NCBI GenBank assembly: GCA_030737835.1
Contig: JAUJYN010000044.1
Coordinates: forward strand, 372,001-436,000
Reading direction: 5' to 3'
DNA length: 64,000 bases
Source of the DNA: Acorus gramineus
Lineage: Eukaryota > Streptophyta > Magnoliopsida > Acorales > Acoraceae
The notes under the pieces were generated by a model. The model worked only from the letters and a program-made list of their open reading frames with translations. It was not told the origin of the DNA and did not search any database. Positions 47,815 through 61,083 of the stretch are shown here, piece after piece. Position 1 is the stretch's first letter. Every line of letters begins with the position of its first letter. Both the position numbers and the translations under genes were made by a program.

Positions 47815-49417
47815 TCATACTACTAGGCTAGAAACTCCTACCAACTCTAATGGAAACACATGCTCCGCAATCGCCACAGTACACCCCCGGTAAACAGAAC
47901 GGAGGAGAATACGGTCTCCGACGGGCAATGATATCTCCAGCATAACATCAAGAGGGGCGGACACCACGCCCATCCGTCTCGCGAAAGCGGGAGACACGAA
48001 CGAGTGCGTGGCTCCGGAATCAAATAGCACATATGCAGGAAGCTGGGAGATCAGAACAATACCTCGGACAACGCTACCCGAAGCCTGCGCCTCCTCGGCT
48101 GTAAGTGCTGCAACACGACCCTGAACAAGCTGCGGCTGAGGAGCAGGGGCACGCCTCGCAGGCTGCACTGGCTGCCTCCTCTGGTCAACTCGGCCACCCT
48201 GTGGCTGCTGCTGCTGACGCTGTGGCTGCTGCTGCTGTCGAGGCACACGGGGTCGGCCAGCATCAGGGCAATCATATAAAATATGCCCGATCCGCTGGCA
48301 ATGGTAACAGCGCCGCGTCTCCGGTCGCCTAGCCTGGACTGGTACTGCAGCAATGGGTGCTGGACCTCGCACTGGCACCACATCGACTGGAGTAGCGGCG
48401 GCCGCTGACTGATCAAAGCGGGGCCGCTTGCCCTTGCGATGTCTCTGGTCCTGGCTCCTGGGGGGCCTCTGGTCTGCAGGAGGGGTTGGAACCCCCAAAG
48501 GGACCCCAAGGTCTCGCTCAACTGTCCTCGCACGAGACACCAAGTCTGAGTACCTCGTGAACGCCTGTGAGGTGACATGCACCCTGATGGTGCTAATGAG
48601 ACCCATCTCGAAACGACGGCATCGCGTCTCCTCATCCATCACCAAGGCGGGGGTGAACCGGAAAGCCTCGTGAATCGTGTAGAGTAATCAGCGACTGACA
48701 TGGAGCCCTGCGTCAGCTGCTCGAACTCTCGCATCACGATCTGGCGTGTCAAAAATGGAAAGTACTCCTCCAGAAAGTAACTCCGGAATCCGGCCCATAG
48801 AAGTCGCCCCACGCCCTCGGGGATGTCCACCGATCGGGTAGCCCACCAGTCGGCGGCGCTACCCTTCAACATGAAGGTGGCCAGTGAGACACGCTGGCGG
48901 TCGGTGCAGTGCATGGTCGAGAAGATCTTGTCTACCTCCATCAACCAACGCTCAGGGGCAAGGGGGTCCGCCGTCTGGCCATGGAACTCGGAGGGTGAAG
49001 CTTCAGAAAGGCAGTGAGGCCGCTCTGATGCACTCGTGCCGCAGCCTCTAGCTCCACCTCCCTCTCCAGGGGATCCTGAACTCCCACTACCGGAATCTCC
49101 ACTGGGACAGGGGGTACCTCGGGCACCACCGGTGGATCTGCCACCAAGGGGACCTGTGGAACTGCCTCGCGGGCCGCCCGCAGCTCCTGGATCTCTCGCG
49201 CCTGATCAGCCAACGTAGTCTGGGCCTCCAGTGCCCTAGTCTGAGTCTCCACTAGATCTGCGATACGAGCGTAAGCACGCTCCCATGCAGGAGGCTCCTG
49301 CGCTGGTCCTGGCCCAATAGCCGAGGACCCTCCAGTAGACTCCTCGCCTCTGGTAGGTTCGGAAACCTCCAAGGCCCGAGGGGGACCACGTCCACGCATC
49401 CCTCTGCGAGGAGGCAT
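47815..49417 (-). pseudogene. gag and protease start of the outer gypsy element
   Basis: Begins at an ATG at 49417 (MPPRRGMRGRG) and encodes gag with ADYSTRFTRLS and a zinc knuckle CYHCQRIGHILYDC, followed by the protease signature DSGATHSFVSPAF near 48000. Frame breaks near 48950 and 48640 divide it into at least three pieces. After the protease it runs into the spacer, the same order as in element B. Confidence 0.85.
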
Positions 49418-49513
49418 ATCAGCAACCTAAGAAACAGACACTAGGATCAGAATACTCATATAGAAATCCTAGGACTCATCTCTAAGAAAAACAATTGGCT
49501 CTGACAGGACCAG

Positions 49514-49525
49514 GCTCTGATACCA
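49514..49525 (-). promoter_or_regulatory. primer-binding site of the outer gypsy element
   Basis: TGGTATCAGAGC on the minus strand, five bases from the LTR end at 49531. Confidence 0.9.
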
Positions 49526-49530
49526 ACTTT

Positions 49531-51468
49531 TGTCACGCCCCAGGGCGGCCGTCCCCGATACGTGGCAAATATATATAATATCAGCAGTCCATACAGGAGA
49601 TCAATAAAAGACTCTAAACAACATCGAAAATGACAACACAATCAATAATGTAGCTGACATAATATATATACATATAGCGGAAGCTTAAACGACTGAGTCT
49701 GTAATTCAAAGACATATTACAGACCCGAATACATAATCAACTGTCCTGTGAGAGCCAATATAAACAAAGACATCCATATACAAGTGCTGTGCCCAAGCAC
49801 GGATAACAATACATACAAGCAAAGAAGGGGATGCTGATGGCCTCTCACTCGCAGAACCCAAAACGTGAACGCTGCTCCGCTACTGATGTGATGCCTCGGG
49901 GAGCTCCTCCTTCAGATCCGACTCAGTAACAACTGGAGGAAAAGAATATGCGAGGGGTGAGCCACACGCTCAGTGAATGGCACAATCTATGCAACACAAC
50001 TCATATTAACCTTATAATAATTAAAGTCCCTAAACGGGAGGAACTGTACAAGCTAGTGGGTCGTAACATCGCCGACCCACCCCACCCTCACCCTCACCCT
50101 TTAGGGGTGACATGGGCCTTTTGGGACAGACTAGACTGCTCTCCACCCTTGGTCCAGTAGCCTCTCCCTCGCGTAGCCTCTACCTGGTATACTCCCACGA
50201 TCAGTACCCTCCGAACGCATCGGTGGTACCTACAGATGGGAGCCCTCTGTCAGGACAGCTTTCCCAACGCCGGGGAGTCCCTACTCGGATCCAACGAAGG
50301 GGAGAAAACAGCCTACTCACACGGATACGATCCTCTTGGATCCGTCGACAACGATTTCTAACACTACTAATGTCATGAATTCTCAAGAATTCCTCCAGGG
50401 CGCATAACTGAGATGCGGGGAAACATATATTATAATAACAAGGTTATAATATTTTCTAAGGCATGCTCATACCAACATAATCTCATTTTGATTTAATTAA
50501 ATTAAACTAAATGGGAAACATGCATAGATCAAGGCTTCTAGACATGTATGGGCCTCTATACATGATACATGGATGTATATCCCTAGCATACAATGTCTAA
50601 TATGGCATGGTTACATCATAGTAAAACATGCATTAACATAGTTTTTCATTGACACAAGTTAATATGCAATTATGGTGCCCCAGGGGAGGGCAATGCACGT
50701 TTACGTGCATCGAACGCCTCCCTACTGGGTTGGATTGACCCACTCACCGCAACCCGGATCGTTGCGTGACCGTTCGCCAAGATCTGCAAGACATGGGCAT
50801 TCAATATGGTGAGTAAACTACACAAATATACATGAAATTTACTAGAAATACCAAATACTCGGACAAACATGCATACGGACTCGCACGCATGCGAGTACCA
50901 CGGACGCACGCAAGTCCGGGTGCCCTGACACCTACCCGGACCCTCGGACAGCCACATGCATGGCCCCCCGCACGCGCACGCACGCATACGCACACACGCA
51001 CGCGCCCCAGCACCTTTGGCGCACTGCCGTGCGCCTGCCCGCGCGCCCAGACGCGCTGCCGCGCGCGCGCGCACGCTCGCGCGTGCCTGCGCGCACCGCG
51101 CGTCCAGCCCGCGCGCCCTCGCGCGCACTTCGCGCACGTGCAGAACCCCACGCACACTCGTGCGCACTCCCCGGGTGCACCCCTGCTCGCGCCCGCGCGC
51201 GTCTGCGCGCCCTCCTGCGAGAGCGCCTGCGCGCGCTCGCGCGCAGACAGCCCCCCAGCGCGCGCCCACTCTTCCCTAACCCCTTTTTAACCCTCCCCAA
51301 CCCCTCACACACATTCTAACACATCTACCCAACGTGCATGACCTCCCCAACCATCCCTAAGCCATAAAAACCAAGAAAAGAAGGGGAAAAGCTATCCTTG
51401 GGAGGGGAAATGAAAGGGGGAGGTTCGGGGGCCCTCGACGCACCCGCGACCACCTCAACCACCACCAC
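49531..51468 (-). repeat. 5' LTR of the outer gypsy element, 3' part
   Basis: Starts TGTCACGCCCCAGGGCGG (LTR 3' end in inverse orientation). It carries the mini-exon and leader-intron acceptor near 50784 and a GC-rich alternating tract at 50940-51270, and is interrupted at 51468 by the inner element. The predicted donor near 51393 reads GATAGC where other copies read GTAAGT or GTAAGC, so splicing may be lost in this copy. Confidence 0.85.
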
Positions 51469-53433
51469 TGTCACGCCCCAGGGTGGTCGTCCCCGAGACG
51501 CGGCAATGGTATATATGATATCAGCAGTCTATACAAGAGGTCAATAACATACTCTAAACAACATAAAAAATGACAACACAGACAACAATGAGGCTGACAT
51601 AATATATACACAAATAACGGAAGCTAAAAGACTGAGTCTGTAATTCAAAAGACATATTACAGACCCGATACATAATCAACTGTCCTGTGAGAGCCAATAT
51701 ATACAACGACATCCAAATATAATACAAACGTGTGCCCAAGCACGGAATACAATACATACAATCAAAGGGGGATGCTGATGGCCTCTCACACGCAGAACGT
51801 GACGCTGCTCCGCTATAGCTGATGTGCCTCGGGGAGCTCCTCCTTCAGATCCGACTCAGATATAACTGGAGAAAAATATATGCGAGGGGTGAGCCACACG
51901 CTCAGTGAATAGCACAACCCATGCATCACAATTCATATTAACCTCAGTTAAATTATAGCCTCTAAGTGGCAGTAACTACACAAACCAGTGGGTCGCTACA
52001 TCTCCAACCCACCACACCCTCACCCTCACCCTCAAAGGGGTGACATGGTCTTTTGGGACTAACTAGGCTGTTAATCACCCTTGGTCCACCGATAGTCTCT
52101 CCTCCACTCCGTAGCTCGCCTGGTCTACTCCCACGATCAGCACAGTCCGACGCATCGGAGGTACCTACAGATGGGAGCCCTCTGTCAGGACAGCCTGTCT
52201 AAGGCTGAGGAGTGTCTACACGGATCCAACGAAGGGAAGAGAAACAGCCTACCCACACGGATACGATCCACTTGGATCCGCCGACACCGATTGCAACTCT
52301 ACTAATGTCATGAATTCTTCAGAATTCCTCCAGGGCGCATAACTAAGATGCGGGGAGACACATATTATAACAACGAGGTTATAATATTCTCTAAGGCATG
52401 CTAATAACCATATGCTCGCATTTGATTTAAATAAGTTAAACTAAATGGGAAACATGCGTAGGTCGAGGCTTTCCTAGAATGAAAACAAGGTATTAGGATG
52501 CGTAGGTCTCTATACATAATATAAGGGTGCATATCCCTAGCATACAAAGTCTAAGGGGGGGGGGCATCGATACAACATAATGATCATGCATTGCATAGTT
52601 TACATTTAATACTAGTTAATATGCAACTATGGTGCCCCAGGGGAGGGCAATGCACGCCTACGTGCATCGAACGCCTCCCAACTGGGTTGGATTGTCCCAC
52701 TCACCAATACCCGGGTCGTCGCGTGATCGCCCGTCGAGATCCAAAGAGAGGAAGGGAAGGGGAGGAATTCGGGTGCTCTTCGCGCACCAAATCGCCACCA
52801 CCAAGACCACCACCACCAAACCCTCTTCTCAGCCCAAGCATGGCAAGCTTTTCTCCTTCTAGGGTTTTTCTTTTCTTCCACTCCTACTAGATCAAAAAGT
52901 GGAAATAAAGAGAGGAGATGAGAGAGCTTGAGAGAGATGGAGAAGAAGATGAATAGGGAGGGGACACTATAGGGGGACGCCCACTTAAAGGGCCACACAC
53001 ACACCTCACACACACACACTCACTTACACTTAGAAAAAATAAATTAGGTTTAGGTGAACTTTGACCCTAGTCAACCCAACCACACTAACAAACAAAACCA
53101 ATTGACCAAGTCAAGGGTCAAACTTGACTTGGTCAAAGTCATCTTTGACTTGGTCAAGTCTCCCAATGACTTCTCGCTTGGTCAAAACCCGGATACGATT
53201 CAGAACTGTGAAATTCTGAACGTTACCGGAATTCGATGAAATTTTTGTGAGTGGCTTGAAATGGCACCAGGACACATAATATGCAGTTAGATTTTCAATC
53301 GGAGTTCTCAAACTCATGATGATGGCTAAAAGTCCAAAATTTTAGCGGTTCCGATCGAAAAAAGAAAAAGTTGAAAAACTGCCAGAATGCTCCAATGGTG
53401 ACCAGAAGGCTAAAAGTGACACATATATAACAT
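51469..53433 (-). repeat. 3' LTR of the inner gypsy element (intron-less)
   Basis: 1965 bp, starting TGTCACGCCCCAGGG and ending TATATAACA on +. The exon-exon type junction TTTGG/ATCTCGACGG falls at 52741/52740 on the minus strand. Confidence 0.92.
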
Positions 53434-53446
53434 TCTTCCCCCCTTA
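53434..53446 (-). promoter_or_regulatory. polypurine tract of the inner gypsy element
   Basis: The minus strand reads AAGGGGGGAAGAA immediately before the 3' LTR, the expected plus-strand primer for reverse transcription. Confidence 0.85.
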
Positions 53447-53480
53447 GGAAATTTTATCCTCAAAATAAATACAAAAACAT

Positions 53481-56362
53481 CTAGGAAGGGAAAAGATGCG
53501 GATATGCGTCACGCATGGCATCCTCGAGCTCCCAAGTGGCCTCGGCACCGGAACGGTGCTGCCATCGCACCTTGACCAACTGGACGGTCTTGGTGCGGAG
53601 CCTCTTCTCGCGTCGGTCCAAGATCTCGATCGGCTGCTCCACGAATGACAAGTCCGGCTCGAAGATGAGCGGCTCGAACGGAATGACGTGAGCAGGATCG
53701 TGGACGTAACGCCTCAGCTGCGAGACATGGAAGACGTCATGGGCCTGAGCCAGCTGTGGGGGCAGAGCTATGCGATAGGCCACCTCTCCAACTCGCTCGA
53801 GGATGAGGAACGGCCCAATGAAACGCGGACTCAGCTTGCCCCGCACGCCGAAACGGAAGATGCCCTTCATCGGGGACACCTTCAGGAAGACATGGTCACC
53901 AACCTCGAAGGCGAGCTCACGGCGACGACGATCGGCGTAGCTCTTCTGACGGCTCTGAGCGACTCGGATACGCTCGCGAATCGTCTTGACCATCTCTGAG
54001 GTCTGGTGGATGATCTCTGGTCCCTCCAACTGGCGTTCTCCGACCTCGTCCCAACACAAGGGGGACCTGCAGCTGCGGCCATAGAGCGCCTCGTATGGAG
54101 CCATCCGGATACTCAAGTGGTAGCTATTGTTGTAGGCAAACTCCACCAACGGGAGATGCCTCTCCCAACTGCCCCCAAAGTCAAGAACGCAAGCTCGTAG
54201 CATGTCCTCCAGGGTCTGAATCATCCTCTTCGACTGGCCGTCCGTCTGCGGATGAAACGCTGTACTGAAGTGGAGGTTCGTACCAAGGGCGTGCTGGAGG
54301 CTACGCCAGAACCTCGAAGTAAATCGTGCGTCTCGATCAGAAATGATGCTGACGGGAGTGCCATGGAGACGAACAATCTCAGACAAACAACTGCGCCAGG
54401 GTGTCCAGAGAATCGGTGAGTCGGATGGGGAGGAAATGAGCGGACTTCGTCAGTCGGTCGACGATTACCCAGATGGCATCGCGACCCGAACGTGACCTCG
54501 GCAAACCCGAAACGAAGTCCATGGTGATCTGCTCCCACTTCCACTGAGGAATCTCAATGGACTGCAGCTTCCCCGCAGGACGCTGATGCTCCGACTTCAC
54601 CTGCTGGCATACCAAGCAACGGGCAACGAAACGGGCAATATCCGTCTTCATCCCGCGCCACCAGTAGCCACGACGAAGGCCCCTGTACATCTTCGTGCCA
54701 CCAGGATGCACTGTGTACCTCGAACGATGGGCCTCGTCCAAGATCTTCTGCTTCAGCTCTGCGTCGTCAGGAATGCATACTCGACCTCTGAACCGCAGGA
54801 TCCCGTCCTCGCGAATCTGGTAGTCCGGACGCTCGCCCCGGGCGACGCCTTCAGAGGGACTAGAAAGTGAGGATCCTGCCCCTGAGCCGTGCGGATCTCG
54901 TCGAGAAGAACGGGCTGCACCACTAGCCTGGCCAAAAAGCCATCGCAGGAGTCTCTCGAACGCTGATCCAGCAAGCGGCCTCCTCCAGAAGCCTCCAACG
55001 ACGTACAGCCATGTGGGCGGCCATGCCCAAGGGCTGCCTGCTGAGAGCATCCGCCACGACATTCGCCTTACCCGGATGGTAAGCGATGTCACAATCATAG
55101 TCCTTCAGGAACTCGACCCAACGTCTCTGACGCATGTTGAGCTCCGGCTGGGACTGCAAATATGTCAAGCTCTTATGATCAGTAAAGAGCTCGAACTCCT
55201 CGCCATAGAGGTAGTGCCTCCACATCTTCAGCGCAAAGATGATCGCTGCTAACTCTAAGTCGTGGGTGGGGTAATTCTGCTCATGGGGCTTCAACTGACG
55301 CGACGCGTAAGCCACAACCTTACCGTGCTGCATCAGGACGCAACCCACACCCAACCGCGATGCATCGGAGTAAACTGCGAACCCACCACTCCCAGACGGA
55401 AGGGTAAGAACTGGCGCTGAGGTGAGCCTTCGCTTCAACTCCAGGAAGCTCTCCTCGCAAGCTGGGGACCACTCGAACCGGACATCCTTCCGAGTGAGGC
55501 GGGTAAGAGGAACAGCTATCTTCGAGAAACCCTCGACAAACCTCCTGTAATAACCCGCCAAGCCCAGGAAGCTCCGAATCTTGGTGGGGTTCGACGGTCG
55601 ACGCCAATTCGACACGGCGAGCGTCTTGTCCGGGTCCACAGATATGCCCTCGCCGGAAATCACGTGGCCCAAAAAGGCCATACGCTCCAACCAAAACTCG
55701 CACTTACTGAACTTGGTGAACAACTGATGTCGGGCCAAAGTCTCCAAGACAGTGCGGAGATGGTGAGCGTGCTCCTCAAGACTCCTAGAGTACACCAAGA
55801 TATCATCGATGAAGACTACTATGAAGGAGTCGAGGAAGGGCCGAAACACCCGGTTCATCAGATCCATGAAGGCTGCCGGCGCATTCGTCAACCCAAACGG
55901 CAGTACTCTGAACTCGTAGTGCCCATAACGGGTACGAAAGGCCGTCTTCGGAATGTCTGACTCCCGGATCTTCAGCTGATAGTAGCCCGAACGGAGATCG
56001 ATCTTAGAAAAGACACGCGCTCCCTGGAGCTGGTCAAACAGATCATCAATCCGTGGCAAGGGGTACTTGTTCTTCACGGTCCGCTTGTTCAGCTGCCTGT
56101 AATCAATACAAAGCCGCAGCGAACCGTCCTTCCGCACAAACAGAACAGGGGCTCCCCACGGAGAAACACTCGGACGTGCGAAGCCCTTCTCCAGCAACTC
56201 CTCCAACTGCTCCTTGAGCACCTTCAGCTCTGCTGGGGCCATCCGGTATGGAGCTCTCAAAATCGGCTCGGTCCCCGGAATCAGATTTATCTCAAACTCG
56301 ATCGCGCGATCCGGCGGTAACCCCGGAAGATCATCAGGGAAAACCTCAGGATACTCTGCCAC
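53481..56362 (-). pseudogene. RT, RNase H, integrase and chromodomain-like region of the inner gypsy element
   Basis: 56362-54923 is a long open frame with reverse transcriptase ([26 protein letters not shown]) and RNase H ([23 protein letters not shown]). 55098-54379 contains the integrase zinc-binding H/C residues (CLVCQQVKSEH) and the first catalytic Asp (ITMDFVSGLP). After a frame break near 54385, 54386-53481 has the second Asp and third catalytic residue region ([18 protein letters not shown]) and a C-terminal tail ([24 protein letters not shown]) like a chromodomain. Frame breaks near 54950-55090 and 54385 disable it. The domain order is diagnostic of Ty3/gypsy; the tail indicates a chromovirus. 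Confidence 0.9.
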
Positions 56363-56485
56363 GACCGAGTCTGACTGATATCTGCCCGCAGCGGTGCGTC
56401 CTCCTCAGCAATATACGCCAAAAGCCCTCGCATCCTCCCTGAAGGAGTCTCCACGCCTGTATGGACGACACGAACCCCAAAGGGG

Positions 56486-58240
56486 CTACGTCACGATCGC
56501 CCACGAACTGGAAGGACCTCCGACCCGAAGGTGGAAAGACACCGACTTGGCAAAACAGTCGATGCTGGCGTGACTAGCTGAAAGCCAATCCATTCCCAGG
56601 ATGGCATCGAAGTCCGTCATAGCGAGCTCTACCAACTCCACTGGAAACTCATGCTCCGCAATCACCACCGTACACCCTCGGTACACAGAACGGAGGAGAA
56701 TACGGTCTCCGACGGGCAATGATATCTCCAGGATAACATCAAGAGGGGCGGACGCCACACCCATTCGTCTCGCAAAAGCGGGAGACACGAATGAGTGCGT
56801 GGCTCCGGAATCAAATAACACATATGCAGGGAGCTGGGAGATCTGAACAATACCTCGGACCACGCTACCCAAAGCCTGCGCCTCCTCGGCCGAAAGTGCT
56901 GCAACTCGGCCCTGAACAAACTGCGGTTGAGGAGCAGGGGCACGCCTCGCAGGCTGCACTGGCTGCCTCCTCTGGTCAACACGGCCACCCTGTGGCTGCT
57001 GCTGCTGACGCTGAGGCTGCTGCTGCTGCTGGCGCTGAGGCTGCTGCTGCTGCTGCAGGAGGAAGCACGCGGGGTCGGCCAGAATCAGGACAATTATATA
57101 AAATATGCCCGATGCGCTGACAATGGTAACAGCGCTGCGTCTCCGGTCGCCTGGACTGGACTGGTACTGCTGCAATGGGTGCTGGACCTCGCACTGGCAC
57201 CACATCGACTGGAGTAGCGGCAGCCGCTGTCTGATCAAAGCGGGGCCGCTTCTTCTTGCGCTGTCCCTGGTCCTGGCTCCTGGGAGGTCTCTGGTCTGCG
57301 ACGAGGTTGGAACCCCCACGGAGGCCCCGAGGTCTCGCTCGACTGTCTTCGCCCGAGACACCAAGTCCGAGTACCTCGTGAACGCCTGAGAAGAGACATG
57401 CACCCGAATGGTGCTAATGAGACCCATCTCGAAGCGACGGCACCGCGTCTCCTCATCCATCACCAAGGCTGGGGCGAACCTGGAAAGCCTCGTGAAGCGT
57501 GTGGAGTAGTCCGCGACTGACATGGAGCCCTGCGTCAGCTGCTCAAACTCCCGCATCACGATCTGGCGCGTCGAAAATGGGAAGTACTCCTCCAGGAAAT
57601 ACCTCCGGAACCCCGCCCATAAAAGTCTCCACTCCCTCGGGAATGTCCACCGATCGGGTAGCCCACCAGTCGGCGGTGCTACCCTTCAGCATGAAGGTGG
57701 CCAGGGAGACACGCTGGCGATCGGTGCAGTGCATGGTCGAGAAGATCTTGTCCACCTCCATCAACCATCGCTCAGGGGCAAGGGGGTCCGCCGTCTGTCC
57801 ATGGAACTCGGGAGGGTGGAGCTTCAGAAAGGCAGTGAGGCCACTCTGATGCACTCGCGCTGCAGCCTCCAGCTCCACCTCCCTCTCCAGGGGATCCTGA
57901 ACTCCCACCACTGGAATCACCACGGGGACAGGGGGTACGTCGGGCACCACAGGTGGTTCTGCCACCAAGGGGACCTGTGGAACTGCCTCGCAGGCCGCCC
58001 TCAGCTCCTGAATCTCTCAAGCCTGCTCAGCTAATGCCCTCGTCTGGGCCTCTAGTGCTCTGGTCTGAGTCTCCACCAGATCTGCTATCCGAGCGTAAGC
58101 ACGCTCCCATGCAAAGGCTCCTGCGCCAGTCCTGGCCCCATAGCCGAGGACTCTCCAGTAGCATCCTCACCTCTGGTAGGTCTGGGAACCTCCAAAGGCC
58201 GAGAGGGACCACGTCCACGCATTCCTCTGCGAGGAGGCAT
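56486..58240 (-). pseudogene. gag-protease of the inner gypsy element, broken
   Basis: ATG at 58240 (MPPRRGMRG). The frame is lost near 58115 where a short deletion removes part of a conserved stretch, meets a TGA near 58018, shifts again near 57600 and once more near 57290, and the zinc knuckle (CYHCQRIGHILYNC) lies in a different frame from its neighbours. The protease part (DSGATHSFVSPAF, then DAILGMDWL) ends at 56486. The gag core is recognisable by FSTMHCTDRQRVSLATF and ADYSTRFTRLSRFAP. Confidence 0.88.
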
Positions 58241-58342
58241 ATCAGCAACCTAAGAAAACCAGACACTAGGATCAGAATACTCATATAGAAATCCTAGGAC
58301 TCATCTCTACGAAAAAAGAACAATTGGCTCTGACAGGACCAG

Positions 58343-58354
58343 GCTCTGATACCA
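58343..58354 (-). promoter_or_regulatory. primer-binding site of the inner gypsy element
   Basis: TGGTATCAGAGC on the minus strand, five bases from the 5' LTR. Confidence 0.92.
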
Positions 58355-58359
58355 ACTTT

Positions 58360-60317
58360 TGTCACGCCCCAGGGCGGCCGTCCCCGAGGCGCGGCAATGG
58401 TATATATGATATCAGCAGTCTATACAGGAGGCTAATAACATACTCTAAACAATATAAAAAACGACAACACAGACAACAATGAGGCTGACATAATATATAC
58501 ACAAATAGCGGAAGCTAAAAGACTGAGTCTATAATTCAAAAGACATATTACAGACCCGATACATAATCAACTGTCCTGTGAGAGCCAATATATACAACGA
58601 CATCCAAATATAATACAAACGTGTGCCCAAGCACGGAATACAATACATACAATCAAAGGGGGATGCTGATGGCCTCTCACACGCAGAACGTGACGCTGCT
58701 CCGCTACTGCTGATGTGCCTCGGGGAGCTCCTCCTTCAGATCCGACTCAGATATAACTGGAGAAAAATATATGCGAGGGGTGAGCCACACGCTCAGTGAA
58801 TAGCACAACCCATGCATCACAATTCATATTAACCTTAGTTAAATTATAGCCTCTAAGTGGCAGTACTACACAATCCAGGGGGTCGCTACATCGCCGACCC
58901 ACCACACCCTCACCCTCACCCTCAAAGGGGTCACATGGTCTTTTGGGACTGACTAGGCTGTTAATCACCCTTGGTCCACCGATAGCCTCTCCTCCACTCC
59001 GTAGCTCGCCTGGTCTACTCCCACGATCAGCACAGTCCGACGCATCGGAGGTACCTACAGATGGGAGCCCTCTGTCAGGACAGCCTGTCTAACGCTGAGG
59101 AGTGCCTACACGGATCCAACGAAGGGAAGAGAAACAGCCTACCCACACGGATACGATCCTCTTGGATCCGCCGACACCGATTGCAACTCTACTAATGTCA
59201 TGAATTCTTCAGAATTCCTCCAGGGCGCATAACTAAGATGCGGGGAGACACATATTATAACAACGAGGTTATAATATTCTCTAAGGCATGCTAATAACCA
59301 TATGCTCCCATTTGCTTTAAATAAATTAAACTAAATGGGAAACATGCGTAGGTCGAGGCTTTCCTAGCATGAAAACATGGTATTAGGATGCGTAGGCCTC
59401 TACACATAATATAAGGGTGCATATCCCTAGCATACAAAGTCTAAGGGGGGCATCGATACAACATAATGATCATGCATAGCACAGTTTACATTTAATACTA
59501 GTTAATATGCAATTATGGTGCCCCAGGGGAGGGCAATGCACGCCTACGTGCATCGAACGCCTCCCTACTGGGTTGGATTGTCCCACTCACCAATACCCGG
59601 GTCGTCGCGTGACCGCCCGTCAAGATCCAAAGAGAGGAAGGGAAGGGGAGGAACTCGGGTGCTCTTCGCGCACCGAATCGCCACCACCAAGACCACCACC
59701 ACCAAGCCCTCTTCTCAGCCGAAGAATGGCAAGCTTTTCTCCTTCTATGGTTTTTCTTTTCCACCACTTCTACTAGGTCAAAAGGGGGAAATAAAGAGAG
59801 GAGATGAGGCTTGAGAGAGATGGAGAAGAAGATGAATAGGGAGGGGACACTATAGGGGGACGCCCACTTAAAGGGCCACACACACACCTCACACACACCC
59901 ACACTCACTTACACTTAGAAAAAAAAAATTAGGTTTAGGTAAACTTTGACCCTAGTCAACCCAACCACACTAACAAACAAAACCAATTGACCAAGTCAAG
60001 GGTCAAACTTGACTTGGTCAAAGTCATCTTTGACTTGGTCAAGTCTCCCAATGACTTCTCGCTTGGTCAAAACCCGGATACGATTCGGAACTGTGAAATT
60101 CTGAACGTTATCAGAATTCGATGAAATTTTCATAAGTGGCTTGAAATGGCACCAGGACACATAATGTGCAGTTAGATTTTCAATTGGAGTTCTCACACTC
60201 ATGATGATGGCTAAAAGTCCAAAATTTTAGCTGTTTCGATCGAAAAAATAAAAAGTTGAAAAACTGCCAGAATGCTCCAATGGTGACCAGAAGGCTAAAA
60301 GTGACACATATATATCA
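58360..60317 (-). repeat. 5' LTR of the inner gypsy element (intron-less)
   Basis: 1958 bp. The same intron-less junction, TTTGG/ATCTTGACGG, is at 59627/59626 on the minus strand. The LTR ends ATATATATCA on +, one base different from the 3' LTR end. Confidence 0.92.
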
Positions 60318-60322
60318 ACCAC

Positions 60323-61083
60323 CACTACCACCACCTCCTCAGTCCTCGTCAGCCCTCCTTTGGCTGCAAATCAGGGGGGAAAGTTCATGAAAAGGTGCTT
60401 GAGAGAGAGGAGATCAACAACTACAACAACACTCACCAAAACTTTTCTCTTCCTCCTTCACCTTCTCCAACTTTTCTCTTTGAGGAAATAAAACAAACAC
60501 TTGGAGGGGGGGTTGAAAGAGAGGAAGAGAGAGCCAAGAATGTTGACGTGGGGAATGGGAGGGGAAGAGAGAGAGAGAGAGAGATATTTCTTTGGGCACA
60601 TAAATATCTAAAAGAGGATACAAATGACCAATTCATCCTTGACTAGAAATTCTGAGCATGCTTCACTATAACAGCCATAACTTCCTCAATATAGATCTGA
60701 ATTACACAATTCAAAATCCATTGGAAATCCAAGAAGATTATCTACAACTTTCATGTTTATGCCAAGATCAAATAATCCCTCTAGCTATTCCAAAATTAGA
60801 GCTAAACATTGAACAGGGCTGCTGCCAGAATTTTTCATCCCCAGGGTATACTTGGAAAAATACCCATAACTTTTACTACATGAATCCAGTTGATCTAATT
60901 CCACTTTTGTATGAAAGCTAACTCGAAACTGAGCATCTCATAATAAAATCATATTTAAACCTCTTCATCTTGGATTTTAACAAAATCAAATCCAAATACC
61001 AAATTGGAAATACATAACTTCGAGGAGAAAAATTATGTAGCCAAATTTTCAATCAGTGCGCTCCAAATGACACAGGCATAACA
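60323..61083 (-). repeat. 5' LTR of the outer gypsy element, 5' part
   Basis: Continues the LTR interrupted at 51468 and ends GGCATAACA, the inverse complement of the LTR start. It closely matches the inverse complement of 27839-28690, so the outer element belongs with the subfamily of the solo LTR. Confidence 0.87.

Larger units (their letters stand above)
51469..60317 (-). mobile_element. Ty3/gypsy chromovirus (Tekay/Del-like), complete structure, spliced-type LTRs
   Basis: 8849 bp element with LTRs at 51469-53433 and 58360-60317, flanked by ACCAC at 51464-51468 and 60318-60322. It has a tRNA-Met primer site, a polypurine tract and the order gag, protease, RT, RNase H, integrase, chromodomain-like tail. 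It is inserted in the outer element's LTR. Over the first 190 bp the two LTRs differ at about 10 positions, all transitions, which suggests methylation-driven decay after a moderately old insertion. Several frame disruptions leave it non-autonomous. Both LTRs lack the leader intron present in the related D, A, B and outer LTRs. Confidence 0.93.

Noticed and set aside
59513..59908. 131 aa minus-strand ORF in the inner 5' LTR, with a 130 aa partner at 52627-53019
   Set aside because: Open across the intron-less junction in both LTRs, but they are duplicates of one sequence and the frame is not kept in the other subfamilies, so coding is unsupported.
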